A stretch of 64,000 nt of DNA, from NCBI RefSeq assembly GCF_000282335.1, contig NZ_AKJM01000117.1:62001-126000 (forward strand). Reading direction: 5' to 3'. The position numbers and the translations under genes were made by a program. The notes under the pieces are model-generated. The model worked only from the letters and a program-made list of their open reading frames with translations, was not told the origin of the DNA and did no database searches. Position 1 is the first letter of the stretch. Every line of letters starts with the position of its first letter. This document shows positions 32,799 to 41,458 of this stretch, in pieces. The stretch comes from Pseudomonas sp. GM48 (GTDB lineage: Bacteria; Pseudomonadota; Gammaproteobacteria; Pseudomonadales; Pseudomonadaceae).

Positions 32799-33980
32799 AT
32801 GCAAAATTCAATCGGCGCACCAAAGCAGAGGCTCAGCCTCAGCGATCCACGAGTGCGTGCGTGGGTATTCCAGATCATCACGATTATCGGGGTGGTCTCG
32901 CTAGGCTGGTTTCTGTTCGACAACACGCAAACCAACCTTCAGCACCGGGGCATTACCTCCGGTTTCGACTTTCTTGAGCGCAGTGCCGGTTTCGGTATCG
33001 CCCAGCACCTGATCGACTACACCGAAGCGGACACTTACGCCCGGGTGTTTGTCATCGGCCTGCTCAATACCTTGCTGGTGACCTTCATTGGCGTGATCCT
33101 GGCGACGATCCTGGGGTTCATCGTCGGTGTGGCGCGGCTGTCGAAGAACTGGATCATCGCCAAGCTGGCGACGGTGTACGTGGAAGTCTTCCGCAACATC
33201 CCGCCGCTGCTGCAGATCCTGTTCTGGTACTTCGCGGTGTTCCTGACCATGCCGGGGCCGCGCAACAGCCATAATTTCGGCGATACCTTCTTCGTCAGCA
33301 GCCGTGGCCTGAACATGCCGGCGGCGTTGATGGCGGATGGCTTCTGGCCGTTTGTGATCAGCATCGTCGTGGCCATCGTCGCCATCGTGCTGATGAGCCG
33401 CTGGGCCACCAAGCGCTTCGAAGAAACCGGTGTGCCGTTCCACAAGTTCTGGACCGGCCTGGCGCTGTTCCTGGTGATCCCGGCCTTGTGCGCACTGATC
33501 TTCGGTGCACCGCTGCATTGGGAAATGCCGAAGCTGCAAGGCTTCAACTTCATCGGCGGCTGGGTACTGATCCCGGAACTGCTGGCGCTGACGCTGGCGC
33601 TGACCGTTTACACCGCGGCGTTCATCGCCGAGATCGTACGTTCGGGCATCAAGTCGGTCAGCCACGGTCAGACCGAAGCGGCGCATTCGCTTGGCCTGCG
33701 CAACGGCCCGACCTTGCGCAAGGTGATCATCCCGCAAGCCTTGCGCGTGATCATTCCACCGCTGACCAGCCAATACCTGAACCTGGCGAAGAACTCCTCG
33801 CTGGCGGCCGGTATCGGCTATCCGGAAATGGTCTCGCTGTTTGCCGGTACGGTGCTGAACCAGACCGGGCAGGCGATCGAGGTGATTGCCATCACCATGA
33901 GCGTGTACCTGGCGATCAGTATCAGCATTTCCATGCTGATGAACTGGTACAACAAGCGCATTGCGCTGATCGAGCGGTAA
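32799..33980 (+). CDS. aapQ: Amino-acid ABC transporter permease AapQ
   Basis: A 393-residue inner-membrane permease of the His/Glu/Gln family. Several hydrophobic helices, with the BPD transport signature VSHGQTEAAHSLGLRNG (EAA loop) at about 290-306 that contacts the ATPase AapP. It pairs with AapM. The first helix is GVVSLGWFLFDN. It starts 66 bases after aapJ ends. Confidence 0.94.
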   Translation: MQNSIGAPKQRLSLSDPRVRAWVFQIITIIGVVSLGWFLFDNTQTNLQHRGITSGFDFLERSAGFGIAQHLIDYTEADTYARVFVIGLLNTLLVTFIGVILATILGFIVGVARLSKNWIIAKLATVYVEVFRNIPPLLQILFWYFAVFLTMPGPRNSHNFGDTFFVSSRGLNMPAALMADGFWPFVISIVVAIVAIVLMSRWATKRFEETGVPFHKFWTGLALFLVIPALCALIFGAPLHWEMPKLQGFNFIGGWVLIPELLALTLALTVYTAAFIAEIVRSGIKSVSHGQTEAAHSLGLRNGPTLRKVIIPQALRVIIPPLTSQYLNLAKNSSLAAGIGYPEMVSLFAGTVLNQTGQAIEVIAITMSVYLAISISISMLMNWYNKRIALIER

Positions 33981-33990
33981 GGAATAGCGC

Positions 33991-35088
33991 ATGAGTACTC
34001 ATACTTTCAAACCTGACATGCCTCCACCGGGCCGCAGCATCGGTGTGGTGGCGTGGATGCGCGCGAACATGTTCTCCAGCTGGCTCAACACCCTGCTGAC
34101 CCTGTTTGCGTTCTACCTCATCTACCTGGTGGTGCCGCCGATCCTGCAGTGGGCCATCCTCGACGCCAACTGGGTGGGCACCACCCGCGCCGACTGCACC
34201 AAGGACGGAGCTTGCTGGGTGTTCATCCAGCAGCGTTTCGGCCAGTTCATGTATGGCTACTACCCGCCGGAACTGCGCTGGCGCGTGGACCTGACGGTGT
34301 GGCTGGCGGTCATCGGCGTGGCGCCGTTGTTCATCTCGCGCTTCCACCATAAAGCGGTGCACGGGCTGGGCTTCCTGGTGTTGTACCCGATCATTGCCTA
34401 CTTCCTGTTGCATGGCGGCATTTTCGGCCTGACCAACGTGGCGACCAGCCAGTGGGGCGGCCTGATGCTGACCCTGGTCATCGCCACCGTCGGTATTGCC
34501 GGTGCGCTGCCGCTGGGGATTGTCCTGGCCCTGGGCCGTCGTTCGAACCTGCCGGCGATTCGGGTGGTCTGCGTGACCTTCATCGAGTTCTGGCGCGGTG
34601 TGCCGTTGATCACGGTGCTGTTCATGTCCTCGGTGATGCTGCCGCTGTTCCTGCCCGAAGGCATGAACTTCGACAAGCTGCTGCGGGCGCTGATCGGTGT
34701 GATCCTGTTCCAGTCGGCCTACGTTGCCGAAGTGGTGCGCGGTGGTCTGCAAGCGATTCCCAAAGGTCAGTACGAAGCGGCGTCAGCGATGGGGCTGGGC
34801 TACTGGCGCAGCATGGGCCTGGTGATTCTGCCGCAAGCCCTGAAGCTGGTGATCCCCGGCATCGTCAACACCTTCATTGCGCTGTTCAAGGACACTAGCC
34901 TGGTGATCATCATCGGCCTGTTCGACCTGCTCAACAGCGTCAAGCAAGCCGCTGCCGACCCGAAATGGCTGGGTATGGCGACTGAAGGCTATGTGTTCGC
35001 CGCCCTGGTGTTCTGGATTTTCTGTTTTGGTATGTCGCGCTATTCCATGCATCTGGAACGCAAGCTCGACACTGGCCACAAGCGCTAA
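33991..35088 (+). CDS. aapM: Amino-acid ABC transporter permease AapM
   Basis: A 365-residue inner-membrane permease with the EAA-type motif IPKGQYEAASAMGLGYWRSM near the C-terminus and several membrane helices. It forms the channel with AapQ. It begins ten bases after aapQ ends, so the genes are likely translated together. Confidence 0.94.
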   Translation: MSTHTFKPDMPPPGRSIGVVAWMRANMFSSWLNTLLTLFAFYLIYLVVPPILQWAILDANWVGTTRADCTKDGACWVFIQQRFGQFMYGYYPPELRWRVDLTVWLAVIGVAPLFISRFHHKAVHGLGFLVLYPIIAYFLLHGGIFGLTNVATSQWGGLMLTLVIATVGIAGALPLGIVLALGRRSNLPAIRVVCVTFIEFWRGVPLITVLFMSSVMLPLFLPEGMNFDKLLRALIGVILFQSAYVAEVVRGGLQAIPKGQYEAASAMGLGYWRSMGLVILPQALKLVIPGIVNTFIALFKDTSLVIIIGLFDLLNSVKQAAADPKWLGMATEGYVFAALVFWIFCFGMSRYSMHLERKLDTGHKR

Positions 35089-35116
35089 GTCGCTACCTAA
35101 TTTAGGAAGTTTTGTG

Positions 35117-35881
35117 ATGAGCGAAGCAATCAAACAGCCTGTGAGCCCTGAAGGCATTATTCAGATGCAGGGCGTGAACAAGTGGTACGGCCAGTTTCAC
35201 GTACTCAAGGACATTAACCTCAACGTCAAGCAGGGCGAGCGAATCGTCCTGTGCGGCCCGTCGGGTTCCGGCAAGTCCACCACCATCCGCTGCCTCAACC
35301 GTCTGGAAGAACACCAGCAGGGCCGCATCGTGGTCGACGGCGTGGAACTGACCAACGACCTTAAGCAGATCGAAGCGATCCGTCGTGAAGTCGGCATGGT
35401 GTTCCAGCACTTCAACCTGTTCCCGCACCTGACCATTTTGCAGAACTGCACCCTGGCGCCGATGTGGGTGCGCAAGATGCCCAAGCGCAAGGCCGAGGAA
35501 ATTGCCATGCATTACCTGGAGCGCGTGCGCATTCCGGAGCAGGCGCACAAGTACCCGGGGCAACTGTCCGGTGGCCAGCAACAGCGTGTGGCGATTGCCC
35601 GTGCACTGTGCATGAAGCCGAAAATCATGCTGTTCGACGAACCGACTTCGGCACTCGACCCGGAGATGGTGAAAGAGGTGCTGGACACTATGATCGGCCT
35701 GGCCGAAGACGGCATGACCATGCTCTGCGTAACCCACGAAATGGGCTTTGCCCGTACCGTGGCCAACCGCGTGATCTTCATGGACAAGGGCGAAATCGTC
35801 GAACAGGCTGCACCAAACGACTTCTTCGACAAACCGCAGAACGAGCGCACCAAGCTGTTCCTGAGCCAGATCCTGCATTGA
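35117..35881 (+). CDS. aapP: Amino-acid ABC transporter ATP-binding protein AapP
   Basis: A 254-residue ABC ATPase. Walker A GPSGSGKST, Q-loop MVFQHFNLFPH, signature LSGGQQQR, Walker B IMLFDEPTSALDP and the switch His in CVTHEMGF are all intact. The start at 35117 has AGGAAG upstream; the frame is open farther upstream but that overlaps aapM. It is the last gene of aapJQMP and is followed by a terminator. Confidence 0.95.
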   Translation: MSEAIKQPVSPEGIIQMQGVNKWYGQFHVLKDINLNVKQGERIVLCGPSGSGKSTTIRCLNRLEEHQQGRIVVDGVELTNDLKQIEAIRREVGMVFQHFNLFPHLTILQNCTLAPMWVRKMPKRKAEEIAMHYLERVRIPEQAHKYPGQLSGGQQQRVAIARALCMKPKIMLFDEPTSALDPEMVKEVLDTMIGLAEDGMTMLCVTHEMGFARTVANRVIFMDKGEIVEQAAPNDFFDKPQNERTKLFLSQILH

Positions 35882-35899
35882 TCTCAGACTGACTCGCAA

Positions 35900-35932
35900 A
35901 AACAGACCCGGCCTCGCGCCGGGTTTGTTTTA
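35900..35932 (+). terminator. Rho-independent terminator of the aap operon
   Basis: CCCGGC and GCCGGG pair around a five-base loop, followed by TTTGTTTT. Confidence 0.85.
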
Positions 35933-35945
35933 CTACGTCTGCTAT

Positions 35946-36428
35946 TCAGGAAACCGTGAGCGTTTCATGCTCTTTGTGCACTGTCGTTTTGAATTGTCTC
36001 AAGTCCGCATCTTCACCCAGAATCTTTGCGTCGGTGAGCAAATGCGGGTAACGATCCAGCAAACGCATCAGTAGTATCAATGCCTTTGGTGGCAGTACTT
36101 CACCGCTCTCATAGCGAGAAAACGCGTTGTGGCCGCCACCGGAGAGCAGTTGCACAGCGTCTTTTTGCGACAGGTGCAGTTTGCGGCGGATTCTCCTCAT
36201 CTCGTTGCCGATCATCTGTCTGCCGGCTCTAACCAGTTCATCTCCTGCGTCTGAGAAACGCTGTGAGCACTCGGCGTCGAACTCGACCTCTCCGCACTTC
36301 TGGCACTCCCAACCAGACAAATCATCGATTCGACGTTCCATTCCCTTGACGCTCAAGGTTTCGCCCCGTCCCTCGAAATGCAACATGCCTTCCGGAGCTC
36401 CGCAACTGAAACACTGCTGTGTATTCAT
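35946..36428 (-). CDS. mqsA: MqsA-type antitoxin
   Basis: A 160-residue protein with the two-domain plan of MqsA. The N-terminal zinc-binding part has Cys6 and Cys9 (CFSCG) and Cys42 and Cys45 (CQKCG). The C-terminal half is a Cro/C1-type HTH with LSQKDAVQLLSGGGHNAFSR followed by RLLDRYPHLL, close to E. coli MqsA. MqsA neutralises the RNase MqsR and represses their operon. It overlaps mqsR by four bases (ATGA); the toxin gene is first, the antitoxin second, which is the MqsRA order. Confidence 0.92.
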   Translation of the reverse strand: MNTQQCFSCGAPEGMLHFEGRGETLSVKGMERRIDDLSGWECQKCGEVEFDAECSQRFSDAGDELVRAGRQMIGNEMRRIRRKLHLSQKDAVQLLSGGGHNAFSRYESGEVLPPKALILLMRLLDRYPHLLTDAKILGEDADLRQFKTTVHKEHETLTVS

Positions 36429-36736
36429 GTGTTTTTCTCCTTGAAGGAGATCACCGGTGGGCGCCCGCCGGGGCGATATGACACCTTGATGTAAATCTCC
36501 AGATCATGTGAATTGATGTGATAGACGTCTTGCCAGACTCGGTGATCGTCATAGGTCGTCATCGATTTGTACAACATGTTGCGTTGTAGATTGAGAATGA
36601 CTTCTTGCATCCCTGTGAGATCCAGGCCGAGTGCGAAACCATTCCCTTGGGCTGTGCGTGTGAATGCTCTAGTCCCTAGCCGCATGACATCCTCCTTGAT
36701 CGCCACCAAGTCGTAATGGGGTGTGTTCTTTTCCAT
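36425..36736 (-). CDS. mqsR: MqsR-type mRNA interferase toxin
   Basis: A 103-residue protein matching MqsR: it begins MEKNTPHYDL, contains YKSMTTYDDHRVWQDVYH (nearly the E. coli wording) and ends VISFKEKNT. MqsR cleaves mRNA, preferentially at GCU in E. coli. It is upstream of mqsA on the same transcript and overlaps it. A 23-bp palindrome sits 25 bases before its ATG. Confidence 0.92.
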   Translation of the reverse strand: MEKNTPHYDLVAIKEDVMRLGTRAFTRTAQGNGFALGLDLTGMQEVILNLQRNMLYKSMTTYDDHRVWQDVYHINSHDLEIYIKVSYRPGGRPPVISFKEKNT

Positions 36737-36760
36737 AAGAAACCGTGAACCCTATCCCTG

Positions 36761-36783
36761 AAATTACCCTTAAAGGGTAATTT
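36761..36783. promoter_or_regulatory. Palindromic operator of mqsRA
   Basis: A perfect 23-base inverted repeat with an odd centre: AAATTACCCTT, one A, AAGGGTAATTT. Its core is ACCCT-NNN-AGGGT, the same spacing as the E. coli MqsA site AACCT-NNN-AGGTT. It lies just before mqsR, so it is very likely the site at which MqsA represses the pair. Confidence 0.75.
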
Positions 36784-36870
36784 TGACCAATCGAAAATCC
36801 CGCTCCTTTCTCGCCCATTAACCCTAGGTGCTTGTCCTCTCAGACGAAGCTGACTAACATGTCAGAAAAT

Positions 36871-36889
36871 TCATCCGATGATTGGATGA
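36871..36889. promoter_or_regulatory. Dyad operator candidate of the GntR-type regulator
   Basis: TCATCCGAT, one G, ATTGGATGA: the two nine-base arms match at eight of nine positions. It stands 13 bases before the ATG of the GntR-family gene, a typical place for autoregulation. Confidence 0.55.
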
Positions 36890-36902
36890 GAGGGTGAATT
36901 CA

Positions 36903-37562
36903 ATGTCAGAAATTTCTCCGCTGGTTAAACGATCCCTGGTCGATCAGGCCCTGGACCAATTACGCCTGCGCATCAACCAGGGTGTCTGGGTCGTCGGGCA
37001 GCGCTTGCCCACCGAGCCCGAGCTGTCCGCAGAGCTGGGCATCAGTCGCAACACCGTGCGCGAAGCCATGCGTGTGTTGGCGTTTTCCGGGCTGATCGAA
37101 ATCCGTCAGGGCGACGGCAGTTACCTGCGGGCAGTGATCGATCCGCTGGATACGCTCAAGGCGTTGTCCCGTTGTTCTCTTGAGCAGGCGCGGGAAACCC
37201 GGCACATCCTTGAAGTCGAGGCCATCGGTCTGGCTGCATTGCGCCGTACCGATGAGGATCTGGTGGCGTTACGCGAGGCGCTGGGAGTCAGCGGCAGCCA
37301 TTACCACGGCGATCTCGACACCTACATCGCCTGCGACCTGGTGTTTCACCGCCGTCTGGTGGACGCCGCGCACAACCCTACCCTCAGCGAGTTGTATCGC
37401 TATTTCTCCAGCATCGTCGGCGCGCACTTGCGTCAGACGCTGAACATTGTTCCGCGCCGCCAGGAAGTGTTCGACCTGCACATCGAGTTGCTCGATGCGG
37501 TCGAACAACGCGACCCGGAGCGCGCCAAAGCCCTGTCGAGGCAGTTGATCAATGAACCTTGA
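36903..37562 (+). CDS. GntR-family (FadR-type) transcription regulator
   Basis: A 219-residue regulator. The winged-helix HTH comprises about residues 10-75 (RLPTEPELSAELGISRNTVR, then IRQGDGSYLRAV), and the rest is an all-helical FCD ligand domain with metal-binding His/Asp candidates (DLVFHRRL, then later His). The ATG at 36903 is preferred: GAGGG lies upstream, and a TTG start 21 bases earlier is weak. It overlaps the transporter gene by 11 bases. The effector is unknown; it probably controls the transporter. Confidence 0.88.
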   Translation: MSEISPLVKRSLVDQALDQLRLRINQGVWVVGQRLPTEPELSAELGISRNTVREAMRVLAFSGLIEIRQGDGSYLRAVIDPLDTLKALSRCSLEQARETRHILEVEAIGLAALRRTDEDLVALREALGVSGSHYHGDLDTYIACDLVFHRRLVDAAHNPTLSELYRYFSSIVGAHLRQTLNIVPRRQEVFDLHIELLDAVEQRDPERAKALSRQLINEP

Positions 37563-38856
37563 AACCGAGAAGTCCATGCATCGCAGTGATTTATCCACAG
37601 CCGCAAAACGCGTGGCAGAGCTGGAAGAATTGCTGATCGACGCCGAGGCCGATGATGAGCAGGTCCAGCACGGTCACCCGGTTTTGCGCCGGCCATGGTT
37701 GTTGCTGCTGGGTCTGATTCTGGTGGCCTTGAACCTGCGACCGGCATTGTCGAGCATGGCGCCGATGCTCAGCGATGTGTCGAAGTCCCTCGGTTTGTCT
37801 GCGTCCCAGGCCGGTTTGCTGACGACGTTGCCGGTGCTGTGCCTTGGCCTGTTCGCGCCATTGGCGCCGGTGCTGGCGCGCCGCTTTGGCGCCGAGCGAG
37901 TCGTGCTGGGGATTCTGCTAACCCTCGCTGGCGGGATCATCCTGCGCAGTTCCTTCGGCGAGATCGGCTTGTTCGCTGGCAGTGTGTTGGCCGGCGCCAG
38001 CATCGGCGTGATCGGCGTTTTGCTGCCGGGCATCGTCAAGCGTGATTTCCCGAATCAGGCCGGGACCATGACCGGCGTCTACACCATGGCCCTGTGCCTG
38101 GGCGCGGCGATGGCGGCGGGGGCGACCGTACCCCTCAGCGAGCATTTCGACAAGAGCTGGGCAATGGGCCTTGGCTTTTGGGTTATCCCGGCGTTAGCGG
38201 CTGTAGTGTTCTGGCTGCCGCAAGTCGGCCAGAAACACGGCGCGCATCATGTCGCCTACCGCGTCCGGGGATTATTGCGTGACCCGCTGGCCTGGCAGGT
38301 GACCTTGTACATGGGCCTGCAATCGTCCCTGGCCTACATCGTGTTCGGCTGGTTGCCGTCGATTCTGATCGGTCGCGGCCTGACCCCGACCCAGGCCGGG
38401 CTGGTGCTGTCTGGCTCGGTGATCGTGCAACTGGTCAGCTCGCTCGCGGCGCCATGGCTGGCAACTCGCGGCAAGGACCAGCGGCTGGCGATTGTGATTG
38501 TGATGGTGCTGACCCTCGGCGGATTGTTCGGTTGCCTGTATGCGCCGATCGAAGGCTTGTGGGGCTGGGCAATTGTGCTGGGTCTGGGGCAGGGCGCCAC
38601 GTTCAGCCTGGCGTTGACCCTGATCGTGCTGCGCTCGCGGGACTCCCACGTGGCGGCGAACCTGTCGAGCATGGCCCAAGGGTTCGGTTACACCCTGGCG
38701 TCGATGGGGCCGTTCGCGGTCGGTATCGTGCATGACTGGACCGGCGACTGGAACGCTGTTGGCTGGATCTTTGGTGTCATCGGCCTTGGCGCGATCATCG
38801 CCGGGCTCGGTGCCGGACGGGCGCGGTATGTGCAGGTCAGCAGCGAGAAGATTTAA
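37552..38856 (+). CDS. MFS transporter, CynX/NimT family
   Basis: A 434-residue 12-helix major facilitator protein with a hydrophilic N-terminal extension (about 1-40). The first helix LGLILVALNLRPALSSMAPML is the CynX/NimT hallmark (LRPALTS-like), followed by GLLTTLPVLCLGLFAPLAP. Cyanate or 2-nitroimidazole are substrates of characterised relatives, but the natural substrate here is unknown; no cyanase is nearby. It overlaps the GntR gene by 11 bases and is likely under its control. Confidence 0.88.
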   Translation: MNLETEKSMHRSDLSTAAKRVAELEELLIDAEADDEQVQHGHPVLRRPWLLLLGLILVALNLRPALSSMAPMLSDVSKSLGLSASQAGLLTTLPVLCLGLFAPLAPVLARRFGAERVVLGILLTLAGGIILRSSFGEIGLFAGSVLAGASIGVIGVLLPGIVKRDFPNQAGTMTGVYTMALCLGAAMAAGATVPLSEHFDKSWAMGLGFWVIPALAAVVFWLPQVGQKHGAHHVAYRVRGLLRDPLAWQVTLYMGLQSSLAYIVFGWLPSILIGRGLTPTQAGLVLSGSVIVQLVSSLAAPWLATRGKDQRLAIVIVMVLTLGGLFGCLYAPIEGLWGWAIVLGLGQGATFSLALTLIVLRSRDSHVAANLSSMAQGFGYTLASMGPFAVGIVHDWTGDWNAVGWIFGVIGLGAIIAGLGAGRARYVQVSSEKI

Positions 38857-38871
38857 ATGCAATGGGGGCGT

Positions 38872-39522
38872 CTACAAATAGACAACCTCCAGCGTCGCCG
38901 AGCCATCGAGTGTCGCATCATCAGTCAGGTCCAGCGTTGAGGTAGGAGCAATGTACGTAACGAGTGTGACCCGACTGCTCAGACTCTGAAGCGCGACGGG
39001 GCCGGCAGTGCTGCCCGCAACATTGGTGAAACCCAGATAGCTCTGGGCGCCAACCGGTATCGCGCTGGACCTGGATGTACTCCATGCCTGCCCTCCTGTG
39101 GTGGAATCGGTTCGATACACTTGCGGCCAAGCGTCCACTACGGTGTTGGCGGGATCGAATTGCAGTGAGTACATACCGATCCTGTTGCCGCTGCGGTCGA
39201 ACTCAAGGCCGTAGTAGATCTCGCTGTTGACGATGGCCGAGCCATCTCGGTTGTCGCGCATGATCAATGCGAATCGTGCAGGCATGTTGCAGTTGATGTT
39301 GAGGTCGAGTGATTCGTTGCGAAGTCGCGTCCTATTGTCGATGCTCAGGTCTTGCCGGGATATTTTTCCGTAGTCGACGAGGCCGTTGCTGGAAAAAGTT
39401 GGCGTGCAGGCGGCCGGGGTGATGATGCCGTTGACTGTCAGGTTTGCGGTAGACGCCGCAAGGGCGCAAGTCGCCATGCCCGTCAATAGCGCTGCGGTCA
39501 GGGCTGTGGGGATAAGCTTCAT
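38872..39522 (-). CDS. DUF1120-family fimbrial subunit
   Basis: A 216-residue secreted protein. Signal peptide about 1-22 (TCALA-AS), then the DUF1120 layout: NLTVNGIITPAACTPTFSSN, VDYGKISRQDL, a Cys pair (AACTP, INCNMPARFAL), DNRDGSA, YYGLEFDRSGNRIGMY, and the C-terminal strand DGSATLEVVYL that would donate or complete an Ig-like fold. The family includes E. coli GltF and YhcF, fimbrial-like proteins of chaperone-usher operons. The start at 39522 has AAGGA eight bases upstream. It is the last gene of the fimbrial operon. Confidence 0.85.
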   Translation of the reverse strand: MKLIPTALTAALLTGMATCALAASTANLTVNGIITPAACTPTFSSNGLVDYGKISRQDLSIDNRTRLRNESLDLNINCNMPARFALIMRDNRDGSAIVNSEIYYGLEFDRSGNRIGMYSLQFDPANTVVDAWPQVYRTDSTTGGQAWSTSRSSAIPVGAQSYLGFTNVAGSTAGPVALQSLSSRVTLVTYIAPTSTLDLTDDATLDGSATLEVVYL

Positions 39523-39604
39523 CGGTAAATTCCTTTTTGAGAAGAAGGTATAGGTGCTGAACCGCTCGCTCATTCAGGCAGCGAACGGTCCAGCGCTTTG
39601 GCCC

Positions 39605-40219
39605 TTAGAGGTACTTCACTTCGAACGTCGCGGAGCCATCAATGGTGACTTCGTTGTCCAGGGTCAGTGAGTCGGCGCGGGCGATGTACGTGTTGACCTC
39701 AAAGTCAAAGGTGACAACTTCTGCATCAACTGGTGTGGTGCTGCCAATAGTAGCAACGGACAAGAGATATCCCGCTTCAGCATCCGTTGTTTTCACCCAG
39801 CTTGATCCGCCGTTGCTTGATCTGATTGCGTCCAACGAAGTTACCCCGTCTTTGACTTGCTTGACTTTGGTGGAAAAGTAGCCCAATCGTTGACCGTCAT
39901 CGGTCAGACCAAGGCCAAACCAATCAGCAATTGATGTGCCGTCTCTATTGTCAATTGGATTCAGTGCGAACTTGGCTGGAGCACTACAGGTTACGACTAG
40001 TTGAATTTCACGTGACCCAACCATGGTATTGCTTTCTCGATTAAGGTCCTGAGACGAGATCTTGCCCAGATCGATGACACCTCCACTGGACAAGGTCGGC
40101 GTGCAAGCGACCGGCGTGATGAGGCCTTTGACCGTCAGGTCAACGTTCGAGGCGGCGATGGCGTAAGGTGCGGCACCGATCAGTGCCGTTGTAGTGAGTG
40201 CTGCGAAGTACTTTTTCAT
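39605..40219 (-). CDS. DUF1120-family fimbrial subunit, second copy
   Basis: A 204-residue paralogue of the previous gene with signal peptide (about 1-22, YAIAA-SN), VDLTVKGLITPVACTPTLSS, IDLGKISSQDL, DNRDGTS and ending DGSATFEVKYL. The gene is lower in GC than its neighbours, suggesting faster drift or more recent arrival. The cysteines are in matching places. It lies between the third subunit and the first. Confidence 0.85.
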   Translation of the reverse strand: MKKYFAALTTTALIGAAPYAIAASNVDLTVKGLITPVACTPTLSSGGVIDLGKISSQDLNRESNTMVGSREIQLVVTCSAPAKFALNPIDNRDGTSIADWFGLGLTDDGQRLGYFSTKVKQVKDGVTSLDAIRSSNGGSSWVKTTDAEAGYLLSVATIGSTTPVDAEVVTFDFEVNTYIARADSLTLDNEVTIDGSATFEVKYL

Positions 40220-40305
40220 GGTTGAAACTTCCTTTCTTTCGTTGTTGACCTTGAATGGTCCGGGGCGCGTGAGTGCATCTCGGGTTCAACAAGGCAGGTT
40301 GGGTG

Positions 40306-41430
40306 TTACGGGTAAAAAATTTCGATGGTCCCCGAGCCGTCGAGGTGAACGGCGCTACTCAGGTCCAGGCTCGTGGTGGGGGCGATCACGGCATCCACCG
40401 TCACCGTGGTTGTGAGGTTCTGGATCGAGGCCGGCCCTGAAGTGCTGCCGGCACTGTCGGTAAAACCCAGGTAGCTTTTCTGGGCGAACGGTATGGGGTT
40501 CGGACTGGAGGTGCTCCAGGCCACGCCTTGGGTGGTGGAGTCGGTTCGATACAGGCGGGTAAAGCTATCGGCGCTGGCGTTGGCGGGATCGACATTGAGT
40601 GAATACAGGCCGATCTTGTTGCTGCGGTGATCCAGACCCAGCCCGTAGTAAATCTCGCTGTTGACCGTCGCCGAGCCTGAGCGGTTGTCATGCATGACCA
40701 GGGCAAATTGTGTCGGGGCGGCGCAGCCAACCCGCAGGGTTAAATCCTTGGGCGGCAGCCGTGTGCTCTTGTCGGGGTTCAGGTCGTTTTGCGATAGCTG
40801 ACCGAAATCCACCAGGCCGCCATTGGACAGTTCCACGTTGCACGCGGTGGGCGCGAAACTGGCGCGCAGGGTTATCTCCCTCGAGCGTCCCGTAGCGACC
40901 GCATCCAACAGGCCGGTGGTTTCCCAGGTAACGGCGTCACGTACCTGCAACGCTTTTTCCTGCGCCCAGGCTGTCAGCTCCAGTTGCGCCGAAAAACTTT
41001 GCCCTTGCGCCGTGACACCGCCCCGAACCGGAACGATGGCTTGCTGCGGTCGCCAAAGCAGACTCGAAGCGGTTGCTTCCGGTACCTGGCCGGCGGCGGA
41101 AATCAAGCCCAGTTCCACCGGTTGCCCATCGAGTACGGCGTCACTCATGCGCACGGCATAGCTGCCGTGCCCGGTAAAGCGAAAACGCTCGGCGGTCGCG
41201 GCCATGGCACGGTAGAACAGAGTCATGTCAGTGGGTTGTGCGCAGTTCAGGTTCAGGCTCAATCGGCGCTCGCCCAAGGTTCGCTCTTGGGGCCCATTGG
41301 CGCGTATCGCCCGATTCATTACGCCGTAGTCGAGTACTGTCTGGCTGAGGGTGAGCTTGCATTCATCGGCGAGGGCCGAGGCGTGCGGCGCAAGTCCGCT
41401 CAACATCAGCGTGCCGAGTGTCAGCAACAA
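40306..41430 (-). CDS. Two-domain DUF1120-containing protein, tip-adhesin candidate; start uncertain
   Basis: A 374-residue protein with an extra N-terminal domain (about 25-195, Cys pair ECKLTL and LNCAQP) before a C-terminal DUF1120 domain (about 196-374, ACNVELSNGGLVDFGQLS, ending DGSGTIEIFYP). This two-domain form directly after the usher resembles a tip adhesin. The first in-frame start candidate is TTG at 41430, with no clear ribosome-binding site. An ATG at 41454 (plus coordinates 41452-41454) is in another frame and hits a stop after 11 codons. One added base would join it to this frame and give a normal signal peptide. Confidence 0.75.
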   Translation of the reverse strand: MLLTLGTLMLSGLAPHASALADECKLTLSQTVLDYGVMNRAIRANGPQERTLGERRLSLNLNCAQPTDMTLFYRAMAATAERFRFTGHGSYAVRMSDAVLDGQPVELGLISAAGQVPEATASSLLWRPQQAIVPVRGGVTAQGQSFSAQLELTAWAQEKALQVRDAVTWETTGLLDAVATGRSREITLRASFAPTACNVELSNGGLVDFGQLSQNDLNPDKSTRLPPKDLTLRVGCAAPTQFALVMHDNRSGSATVNSEIYYGLGLDHRSNKIGLYSLNVDPANASADSFTRLYRTDSTTQGVAWSTSSPNPIPFAQKSYLGFTDSAGSTSGPASIQNLTTTVTVDAVIAPTTSLDLSSAVHLDGSGTIEIFYP

Positions 41431-41458
41431 AGGGTGGGACAGCTTCGTAGGGTCATCC

